From Methanobacteriota archaeon (GTDB taxonomy: Archaea > Thermoplasmatota > E2 > DHVEG-1): a stretch of DNA of 11,676 nucleotides. The stretch is from positions 1-11,676 of the forward strand of contig JAPKYG010000196.1 in the NCBI GenBank assembly GCA_026394435.1, in the 5' to 3' direction. Below the pieces are notes generated by a model that searched no databases, was not told where the DNA came from, and was given only the letters and a program-made list of their open reading frames with translations. A program made the translations under genes and the position numbers. Of this stretch, positions 1-5,738 are shown piece by piece (position 1 is the stretch's first letter; the number at the start of each line of letters is the position of its first letter).

Positions 1-52
1 ATAAGAAAACTTATTATGGCTTATTTGATTAGAGATATTAGGATGGATATGC

Positions 53-430
53 ATGAGTTGTCCTTTATTTGAAGATTATACTAGAGGTTGTATCAAAGAG
101 TTTCCAGATTTTATCGTATATTCTAATTTTGATGTTTGTGAATCAAAGGAGTATCAAAAATGTCCTTTGTATATAATGGTTAATAGTAAATTCAAATGCC
201 AATATTTTCAAACTTGTTTACATGCTTACCATAAAGGTATCCCTAATTTCATAGAAAAATTATTTCTGGATGAAAAATTCAAGGGTGATATTATAGTATG
301 TCTGGCGAAAAAATATTGTTTATCGGAGGATAATTATAAGAATTGTGCGAGATATACGTTTGTATCTCATGGAGAAGAGCCACCATTAACATTATTTTCA
401 GATGGGAGAATAATTCATTTCGCTGATTAA
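53..430 (+). CDS. Small cysteine-rich protein of unknown function
   Basis: I do not recognise a named family. The 125-aa product is soluble-looking, with no signal peptide or membrane segment, and has nine cysteines at residues 3, 13, 29, 37, 49, 55, 83, 89 and 98. They fall in two groups (3-55 and 83-98), and the last is in a CARY motif followed near the C-terminus by an SDGR turn. This density suggests bound zinc or iron-sulfur clusters in a cytoplasmic protein; that is inference. The ATG is preceded by GGATGGAT about 5 nt upstream, a reasonable ribosome site. Nothing upstream is visible, so operon membership is unknown. The following 600 bases hold no confident gene on this strand. The gene is clearly AT-rich compared with the helicase genes to the right. 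Confidence 0.7.
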   Translation: MSCPLFEDYTRGCIKEFPDFIVYSNFDVCESKEYQKCPLYIMVNSKFKCQYFQTCLHAYHKGIPNFIEKLFLDEKFKGDIIVCLAKKYCLSEDNYKNCARYTFVSHGEEPPLTLFSDGRIIHFAD

Positions 431-561
431 CTCCTAAAAAAGAAAATTGTGTTACCACCTGAGGTTTGTTAATGACCACAGTAAATTTCCCACAGAAGAG
501 TTCCCACTGTAGTTTGCCAACTTAGAATTGACAATGACTTATATTGAGGTCTATAATTTAG

Positions 562-627
562 GAGGAAAGGGGAAAAGAGTTAGGGGATACCTATGAAGAG
601 TGTAAAACGTCCCTTTCTCCTTTTCTC
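562..627. repeat. Purine/pyrimidine inverted repeat
   Basis: GAGGAAAGGGGAAA (562-575) can pair with TTTCTCCTTTTCTC (614-627) over 14 bp including two G-U pairs, leaving a loop of 38 nt. The left arm includes the only strong GGAGG motif of this region, and the loop contains the ATG at 593. The low-complexity purine and pyrimidine runs make a chance match possible. Confidence 0.4.
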
Positions 628-679
628 AAATAAAACTATACTACCATGTATATTAATATTTTTCTATATTTTTTGGTAA
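593..679 (+). CDS. Possible 28-aa hydrophobic peptide
   Basis: A very short frame starts at an ATG five bases after AGGGGAT and about 26 bases after AGGAGG, and ends at TAA. It encodes a basic N-terminus (MKSVKRPF) followed by one hydrophobic stretch rich in Ile, Leu and Phe ending in Trp, which could span a membrane. Its start lies in the loop of the inverted repeat at 562-627. Small basic-hydrophobic peptides of this shape occur among type I toxins and small regulatory membrane proteins, but AT-rich DNA also produces such frames by chance. There is no codon or conservation evidence, so it is a hypothesis only. Confidence 0.18.
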   Translation: MKSVKRPFLLFSNKTILPCILIFFYIFW

Positions 680-806
680 CATTTGTAACCAAATTAATAA
701 AATTTTCTATGGTTTTCCATAACAGTTGTAACAATACTTAGTTACTATTACAAGATAAGTCGATAGTATAATCCTCTTTTTTTCTCATTAAAAATCTTTA
801 CCACGA

Positions 807-826
807 TGTAACCAAAAGTTTTTATA
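807..826 (+). promoter_or_regulatory. TATA-type promoter of the candidate small RNA
   Basis: TTTTTATA (819-826) is preceded by AAAAG in the position of a purine-rich BRE. It lies about 25 nt upstream of the G-run at 849 that opens the candidate RNA stem, which is the normal archaeal TATA-to-start distance. The BRE overlaps one copy of the TGTAACCAAA motif (807-816), also present at 684-693. Confidence 0.45.
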
Positions 827-848
827 CAATAAAAAGATAATAATGCTT

Positions 849-957
849 GGGGGAGTCAATCATAAATATGACAGAGCTTCCACCTAGACTGTCCTTTCCT
901 TCTTTATCCTTCTCTCCTTCAAGATTGGACTCCCCATTCATTTCTCTTTTATTTTTG
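849..957 (+). ncRNA. Candidate structured small RNA
   Basis: No reading frame of note covers this stretch. GGGGAGTCAATC near its start (850-861) pairs with GATTGGACTCCCC (923-935) through 12 bp with one bulged C, enclosing a loop of about 61 nt. The loop begins with AGAGCTTCCACCT and continues as a C/U-rich tract (892-920). A TATA box lies about 25 nt upstream of the stem, and a T-rich run (TTTCTCTTTTATTTTTG, 941-957) follows it, like an archaeal terminator. Together these suggest an independent transcript of about 100 nt. It does not look like a tRNA, a C/D box RNA (no clear RUGAUGA/CUGA pair) or the much longer SRP RNA. The closing stem alone could be a chance inverted repeat. Confidence 0.42.
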
Positions 958-1035
958 TGATTCCTTTTAATTACCCTACTATTTTTGACAGAGTAAATTT
1001 GCCATACTTCATCTATACAGAACCGAAAAATGTAA

Positions 1036-1533
1036 CTATTTATACATAACGAAATGAATAATGTTTTCTATACCTGTATCAGTGAATTTTGAAGGCTCGA
1101 CTATTACATCTGAAGACGGATTGTCATGTTTTAGAATCGCTCCAGCCACAAGAGCGATAGGGCAAATATCATTTTTAGGATCCAACGTATCATGAACACC
1201 ACTTTTTGCCAGCATGCATCCATCTATCTTGAAAAGATATTCTTCATCACCTATCTTTTTAAACTCTACATGTTCAAAGAAATCACTTCCAGACGTAAAT
1301 TCGACAAAATTTTTAATAGCCTCCTCTATGCTCTTACTTGAAAATAATTTGGAGCCTTTCTTTTCTTCAATCTTGTCTAAAAATTTACATGAATGAGAAG
1401 TAATTACCATCGAAGTCCTACTATTTGTTTCTTGAATCGCTCTTTCAAGAGAAAATAATGCTGAATGAAGAAGGTTAGCCAGATCCTTCATATTCATTTT
1501 CTGTTCAACTTTTTCCAATTCAATTTCGGTCAT
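1036..1533 (-). CDS. Conserved-looking protein of unknown function
   Basis: The product is 165 aa from the ATG at 1533. A TTG four codons upstream (1545) is also open but less likely. I do not recognise the family. The N-terminal third is helical and charged (MTEIELEKVEQKMNMKDL...). The C-terminal half looks most family-like: FKIDGC, a GVHDTLD motif with His114, then ICPIALVAGAILK with Cys124 and a hydrophobic helix. Cysteines are at 49, 106 and 124. The Cys/Gly-rich C-terminal half is loosely reminiscent of V4R-type small-molecule-binding domains, but this is weak and I make no functional call. There is no signal peptide. It lies 44 nt downstream of the broken helix-turn-helix gene on the same strand, so it could be the last gene of that transcript or have its own promoter. 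Confidence 0.65.
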   Translation of the reverse strand: MTEIELEKVEQKMNMKDLANLLHSALFSLERAIQETNSRTSMVITSHSCKFLDKIEEKKGSKLFSSKSIEEAIKNFVEFTSGSDFFEHVEFKKIGDEEYLFKIDGCMLAKSGVHDTLDPKNDICPIALVAGAILKHDNPSSDVIVEPSKFTDTGIENIIHFVMYK

Positions 1534-1577
1534 ACTTACTACCAATCAAGAAGAGATGGATAAATCTTTTGTCACCA

Positions 1578-2283
1578 TTATAACTTACGATTCAATTCTC
1601 TCTGAGTTTTAGGGAATAATCGGAAACCTGGCTCAGCCCATTCAGACACAGGGACGTACTCTAAATCAGGGACGAAATCCTCAAGTCTCCTCTGGATTAT
1701 CCGTCTGGACTTCCAATACTGCGTATGCTTCCGTCTGTATCTTTCAACAAGATTCTTTTATCCATCCTTGGATATTTTTACCCCGAGAAGATACGCCATC
1801 TCTTCTATAGCACTGTAGTTAATGATTCTGTCTGGCTTCGCCCTGAAGAAGGCCTCTATTGTTTCCTCTTCTCGACCAGGGAGATAAAAGAACGTTTTAT
1901 CCCTATATCTCGCTGACTTAATGACAGGAAACTGCCTTTGAAGATTACGAACAGTAGAGACCACAAAATCAGAGACCAAGTAGCCGTCGATCATAAGCCT
2001 ATTAAGAAGCTTAATCCCATTTCTACGTATGAGATATGATTACCCTGGGTGTGATAGCCTTCTACAATGCCTCTCGTGAGGTTATACACCGTTCCAATGT
2101 TCAATCCGTACATCTGCGCTGCCTCGGCCTTCGTGTAGCCTTCTTTGATTGCTTTGATGACCTTATTTCTGGTTTCTAGTGGTATGCCACGAGCAATGTA
2201 TGGATCCTTCGCTCGCCTATAGATTACTGATCTGCTCACGCAATATTTTTTAGCAAGCTCAGGGATGGTATGTTTTTAGTCAT
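1578..2283 (-). pseudogene. Broken gene for a double helix-turn-helix protein
   Basis: The strand reads as one decayed gene of about 234 codons. From ATG at 2283 the frame fails at an A5 run (T5 at 2273-2277 on the plus strand); adding one A gives MTKKHTIPELAKKY, continuing directly into the long open frame. That frame runs to about 2035, where removing an extra TC (GAGA at 2031-2034 on the plus strand) joins it to the next frame as GNHIIRRNGIKLLNRLMIDG. A TAA at 1758-1760 then interrupts, but the same frame continues for 59 coding-looking codons (KNLVERYRRKHTQYWKSRR...) to TAA at 1578. With both repairs the length is exactly 235 codons including the stop. The product had two helix-turn-helix units (around residues 5-27 and 48-80), a possible winged-helix segment and a basic C-terminus, so it probably bound DNA. 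It begins 5 nt after the Bax1 stop, hence was probably co-transcribed. Alternative: one or more lesions are sequencing or assembly errors. A split gene is less likely, although a 4-nt ATGA overlap occurs at 1991-1994. Confidence 0.72.
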
Positions 2284-2288
2284 GATTA

Positions 2289-3761
2289 TTACACCAATTT
2301 CGTGTCTCTCTTCTTTTCCACTACTTTCGTAGGATGCAAACCAGCCCAGATCACCCGATACCCCATAGAGTCCAACGCCAGCATGGATAACCGATGACCG
2401 TTAAGGATTTCCTCCACTTTTGGATACTCCTGAAAAGGACGTAATTCCTCCCGTACTTTCTCCAGAAACACCTGAGAAACAAACTGTTCTCCTATCATAT
2501 GATACCCAGGGATTTCCATCCTCGTCAACGTCGCTGGACTTACATGTAACTCCCGTGCCTTCTCCTGTATCGAAACAACATCCCCTGAGAGAGATACCTC
2601 TTTTAAACTACAGAGTTCCTTCTCAATCTGTTTCTCTTCGATTTCTCGCAGGATTTTCACGATAGACATTACAGGGATTTTATTTTTATAAAAGATAACG
2701 TCTCCCGTGAAATCCTCTTTTTTACACTCCAGGGTTTCATTCACCGCCACCGTTATGTTCGCTTCAGCTTCTTTGAGCTTTGCGATCTTCTTCCTGAGAT
2801 ATTCGGGTGTCCAAAACCCCACTACCTCCAAATAGTGATTTAACCCATTCTTGTAGAAACCAAAATCAGGGATAACCACGTAGTGCCCTGCTTTTACAAT
2901 GTCAGGCTCTCGTACCAGCTCCCATCCAAGGTTCAACGCTGTGAAATCACGATAAAACTGGGCTTCCACCTCGCTATCAAAATGAACAACAGAATCAACA
3001 GATGTTGGCAGAAAAACATTGTTTGTGGAATCCAAAGAAAAATCAAGGATCCGTGGTTCTCCACCCACCTCGGTTTCTATTTTTGCCTGCACCCGCCATC
3101 GCTTCGCATTCATGATAACCGGTAGAAGTTTCGCCAGGGCCGTCCCATATTTCCTGTTCTTCTTAAACAGCGACGCAGGACCAGTGACCCTGATCTCCCC
3201 ATCAATCTCATACATCAGACCCAGATATTTGACACATCGGAACACCTGCTGATAGTTACCGTCTATTTTGAAGGTAAGCTCCAGGGCGTCAAACAGCAAC
3301 GTCTGCGTCAGCGACAGGTTGTACCATCGTACTAATTCCTCAGATGTAGGAGCGGTGAACTCAACAAGAAGCTGCTCCTCCTCCATATCCGAGAACATCG
3401 CCTCCTCAACCTTCTCCTTGGAAACATGGAAATGCAGAGCCGCCTCTTCCAGGAGGTGGTTCCGTTCCTCCAGGGTTTTTACGAACCCTTTGTCAAACAG
3501 GAAAAAACGTACTTCTTTTCCCTGTACCTCTGAACCGGATTGAAACCGGCATTTTCTCTCCAGAAGCGTACCCAGTCCTCGCACCAGTTTAAAATCATCG
3601 CCTTCCATCCCCTCCAATTGTCCGAGTATCTCTTTGTATTTTTTCCCCTGATACTGGGTAAAAACCTGGATGATTTCTCCAGCGACGGTCATATCGGAAA
3701 GATAACGAGGTCTAATGGTCCCCTTGCGTTTCCAAACCATCAGCAGCTCTTTCGGTAGCAT
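2289..3761 (-). CDS. bax1: Bax1 (DUF790) nuclease, partner of archaeal XPB
   Basis: This is Bax1, the nuclease that forms a complex with archaeal XPB and cuts DNA near bubble or splayed structures, in a helicase-nuclease pair proposed to act in nucleotide excision repair (family knowledge). The 490-aa product starts with MLPKELL, typical of DUF790. The nuclease core shows the PD-(D/E)xK-like pattern: FDSEVEAQF (Glu264, Glu266), IPDFGF (Pro298-Asp299), YLEVVGFW (Glu312) and YLRKKI (Lys324, Lys325). Beyond about residue 385 is an extension with a helix-turn-helix-like segment (SIQEKARELHVSPATLTRM, about 396-415). Two tandem ATGs (3764, 3761) fit; GGAGG at 3767-3771 is 2 nt from the first and 5 nt from the second, so I chose the second. 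Either one overlaps the XPB TGA stop, implying translational coupling. The broken helix-turn-helix gene follows after 5 nt. Confidence 0.92.
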   Translation of the reverse strand: MLPKELLMVWKRKGTIRPRYLSDMTVAGEIIQVFTQYQGKKYKEILGQLEGMEGDDFKLVRGLGTLLERKCRFQSGSEVQGKEVRFFLFDKGFVKTLEERNHLLEEAALHFHVSKEKVEEAMFSDMEEEQLLVEFTAPTSEELVRWYNLSLTQTLLFDALELTFKIDGNYQQVFRCVKYLGLMYEIDGEIRVTGPASLFKKNRKYGTALAKLLPVIMNAKRWRVQAKIETEVGGEPRILDFSLDSTNNVFLPTSVDSVVHFDSEVEAQFYRDFTALNLGWELVREPDIVKAGHYVVIPDFGFYKNGLNHYLEVVGFWTPEYLRKKIAKLKEAEANITVAVNETLECKKEDFTGDVIFYKNKIPVMSIVKILREIEEKQIEKELCSLKEVSLSGDVVSIQEKARELHVSPATLTRMEIPGYHMIGEQFVSQVFLEKVREELRPFQEYPKVEEILNGHRLSMLALDSMGYRVIWAGLHPTKVVEKKRDTKLV

Positions 3762-5077
3762 CATGTCCTCCTTCGATACGACGTCCTGGTCTCCTTGGTG
3801 TCCCTTGTCACCAGCTCGTACAACACCGCCAGTTTGTTCTCACGAGGTCTCAGAAGTCTCCCCAGCCGCTGGATATACGCCCTGTTGCTCCCCGTGCCGC
3901 TGACAATGATCCCTATGTTCGCCTCAGGGACATCGATTCCCTCGTCTAACACCTGCGAGGAAGCCAACGCAGGATACGTTCCTTCTTTGAATTTCCTGAA
4001 AATCTCCTCCCGTTCATCAGAAACAGTTCTGTACGTGATGCAGGGGATGAAAAACCGTTTGGAAATCTCGTACACCATGTCGTTATACCTGGTGAAAATA
4101 ATGGTCCTGTTCTCTCGGTTCAAAAGCTCCTCGATTTTCTCTATCTTCATCCTGCTGTTGTAGGCGATTCGTTCTGCCTTGTTCCGTGCAAGGATCGCTT
4201 CCCGTGCCTCAGGATCATACCCCGAGCGCATCACAATCTTCGTGAAATCATCAGGACTCCTTAGCTTGATATGCCTTGATGCCAGGTACTTCTTGAATGT
4301 GTCATGATATTGCTCGTATTCCCGCTGTTCATCGTCAGTCAACGCCACCAGTATTTTTCTGGTTTCGTAGCTGGACAGATATTTCCCTGCCAAGTCATCA
4401 ACGTGTACCTCGTAGACCTTCCCGCCGATCAGCCGAGGTATCTTTTCATGTAATCCATCGTCTCGTTCATAGGTGGCAGTCAACCCCAATCTAAACGGCG
4501 AGGCAAACATCTCCGCAATCTGTTGGTATCCTCCCGAGGGAAGATGATGCACTTCATCAAAAATCACCAACTTAAACCGATTACCCAGTGTCTCAGCATG
4601 AATATACGCAGAATCATAGGTGGAAACCGTAAGAGCCTGTAAATCCTTGTTCTCACCCGTGTATTCCCCGATTGGTGTATCAAATCTTCGGAGTTCCTCT
4701 TTCCACTGTCGCACAAGGTCCAGGGTTGGCACCACGATGAGGGCAGGGGCGTTTATTTTCTCGATAACCTTCAACGCCAGAATCGTCTTACCCGAACCGG
4801 TAGGCATCACGACGACCCCTCTCTTCTGCAGGAGCCATCGTTCCAACGCCTTTTCCTGGTATTCCCGCAACTGCACGGTACAGGACAACTCAGGGCAAGG
4901 AATCAAATCCAGCACATTATCTTCGTAGCGAACCCCTGAGTTTTGCAGGTATTCAACGATATCTCGGTAGTGAAGAGCCTGGCTGCGATAGCATCCTGAC
5001 CTGGCATCCCATTTTGTGTTCGGAACACTGTAATCTCCTTTGATTACAATTGTGCCACGATGATAGGTAAGCTTCAT
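3761..5077 (-). CDS. xpb: Archaeal XPB superfamily 2 DNA helicase
   Basis: This is an ATP-dependent DNA-opening helicase of the archaeal XPB type (438 aa, usual length). Residues 1-65 form the N-terminal damage-recognition-like domain. Helicase domain 1 has LREYQEKAL (70-78), Walker A PTGSGKT (92-98), DEVH (174-177) and LTAT (199-202). Directly after it is the XPB-specific RED motif, here RDD (204-207 region, TYERDDG). A thumb-like helical insertion (about 245-310) follows. Helicase domain 2 has IIFTRYND (326-333), LDEGIDVP (377-384) and QRLGRLLR (403-410). The ATG at 5077 has GGGGAG just upstream. The stop overlaps the start of Bax1, its known partner, and a helix-turn-helix pseudogene follows. 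The 69 nt to the preceding regulator gene on the same strand, with an AT-rich patch (AAATAAAC), may hold its own promoter. Family identity is very secure; the role in repair follows from the family. Confidence 0.94.
   Translation of the reverse strand: MKLTYHRGTIVIKGDYSVPNTKWDARSGCYRSQALHYRDIVEYLQNSGVRYEDNVLDLIPCPELSCTVQLREYQEKALERWLLQKRGVVVMPTGSGKTILALKVIEKINAPALIVVPTLDLVRQWKEELRRFDTPIGEYTGENKDLQALTVSTYDSAYIHAETLGNRFKLVIFDEVHHLPSGGYQQIAEMFASPFRLGLTATYERDDGLHEKIPRLIGGKVYEVHVDDLAGKYLSSYETRKILVALTDDEQREYEQYHDTFKKYLASRHIKLRSPDDFTKIVMRSGYDPEAREAILARNKAERIAYNSRMKIEKIEELLNRENRTIIFTRYNDMVYEISKRFFIPCITYRTVSDEREEIFRKFKEGTYPALASSQVLDEGIDVPEANIGIIVSGTGSNRAYIQRLGRLLRPRENKLAVLYELVTRDTKETRTSYRRRT
3767..3771 (-). 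promoter_or_regulatory. Strong SD inside the XPB 3' end
   Basis: GGAGG on the minus strand lies within the last XPB codons, 5 nt before the preferred Bax1 start at 3761. It supports efficient, coupled translation of the two complex partners and decides between the two adjacent ATGs. Confidence 0.7.
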
Positions 5078-5146
5078 GTCTCCCCATGTTGTGAAAGGAA
5101 ATTGTTTATTTCATAGTTGCGGTGAACAAGTCAACAGCATGGGTTC

Positions 5147-5665
5147 TTATTTGTTTTTGAAAGAGATTTTTACCTCTATTTTCTTTTTGTTGACGGGGAC
5201 GAGTTTTTTTACCTGAAGAGTGACGTTCTTTTTTGGCTTATATTCGTTAATTGGTATATCTGGTGTTTTACCATCTACTTCATAGATGTAATACCCTTTT
5301 TCTCCATCGATAGAAGTGATGTATTGTTTATCACCAACTCGTTGAACCTCAACTCCTGGAAGTTGTTTTAATGCATCGAAAAGGCTATCATGTTTATTGA
5401 TTACAGCCACTGACTCTTCAATAAATGGCTCTAACGCTGATTCCAAACTACCAGTATTCACAGATAACAGATGAACATTGCCCACAATCCTTTTCTTTAT
5501 CAGATCCACATCCTCAAGGAGTCTGATATGTCTTGAGACAACCGGAGTAGACAGGTGTAATTCCCGTGCCAATCCTGATAGATGCATTTCTCTGTTGAGA
5601 AGTATCTTCATTATCTGCATCCGTGTCCTGCTGCTTAATGCCTTAAACAATTGATTGTTACCCAT
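5147..5665 (-). CDS. ArsR-type regulator with a DUF4430-like sensor domain
   Basis: A predicted cytoplasmic repressor of 172 aa. Residues 4-72 form a winged helix-turn-helix of ArsR type (LSSRTRMQIMKILL, LSGLARELHLSTPVVSRHIRLLED, LIKKRIVGNVHLLSV). A short helical linker follows. Residues 92-155 look like a DUF4430 fold: DSLFDALKQLPGVEVQ, then YITSIDG, GYYIYEVDGK and NEYKPKKNVTLQV. These match in order the FVKAINN, NYWQYYVNGE and YHLHDNDVVEW segments of the lipoprotein at 8448-8867. I infer that this domain binds the same ligand as the transported one, inside the cell. The frame is open upstream to 5797, but those codons overlap the divergent secreted-protein gene; the ATG at 5665 begins exactly at the conserved helix-turn-helix and is 73 bp from the divergent start. 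An inverted repeat at 5666-5687 abuts the start codon, which suggests autoregulation. The domain match is by eye only. Confidence 0.85.
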   Translation of the reverse strand: MGNNQLFKALSSRTRMQIMKILLNREMHLSGLARELHLSTPVVSRHIRLLEDVDLIKKRIVGNVHLLSVNTGSLESALEPFIEESVAVINKHDSLFDALKQLPGVEVQRVGDKQYITSIDGEKGYYIYEVDGKTPDIPINEYKPKKNVTLQVKKLVPVNKKKIEVKISFKNK

Positions 5666-5687
5666 TTTGATAATGGTCGTTATCAAA
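5666..5687. promoter_or_regulatory. Probable operator (8-bp inverted repeat)
   Basis: TTTGATAA (5666-5673) and TTATCAAA (5680-5687) form a perfect 8-bp inverted repeat around a 6-bp spacer. It lies in the 73-bp divergent region, directly against the regulator's start codon and about 10 bp from the shared TATA-like element. A dimeric winged-helix protein commonly binds such a site. A further TGATAA half-site copy is at 5732-5737, overlapping the SD of the divergent operon. Confidence 0.6.
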
Positions 5688-5695
5688 TTTGTTAA

Positions 5696-5703
5696 CTTTA
5701 AAT
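5696..5703. promoter_or_regulatory. TATA-like element of the divergent promoters
   Basis: CTTTAAAT contains the self-complementary TTTAAA. For the rightward operon it lies 36-42 nt before the ATG at 5739, placing the transcript start near 5728 with a leader of about 11 nt. Leftward it is about 32 nt before the regulator ATG, which would give a nearly leaderless regulator mRNA starting within the inverted repeat. Confidence 0.5.
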
Positions 5704-5729
5704 CTTTCTGTCCGATATTCTCCTCCAAT

Positions 5730-5735
5730 GGTGAT
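5730..5735 (+). promoter_or_regulatory. Shine-Dalgarno of the secreted-protein gene
   Basis: GGTGAT, complementary to the conserved AUCACC of the 16S rRNA 3' end, lies 3 nt before the ATG at 5739. It decides that start over in-frame upstream codons, which would place non-signal residues ahead of the signal peptide. Confidence 0.6.
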
Positions 5736-5738
5736 AAC

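Noticed and set aside
1758..1760. Programmed readthrough of TAA in the helix-turn-helix gene
   Set aside because: TAA is not a pyrrolysine or selenocysteine codon and the same gene has two other lesions, so decay or sequence error is simpler.
1991..1994. Two separate small genes coupled by an ATGA overlap
   Set aside because: Codons upstream of the ATG in the second frame are coding-like (RRNGIKLLNRL) and removing two bases restores one continuous protein.
5666..5738. Cobalamin riboswitch ahead of the DUF4430 operon
   Set aside because: The divergent region is only 73 bp and the predicted leader about 11 nt, far too short; a protein operator fits better.
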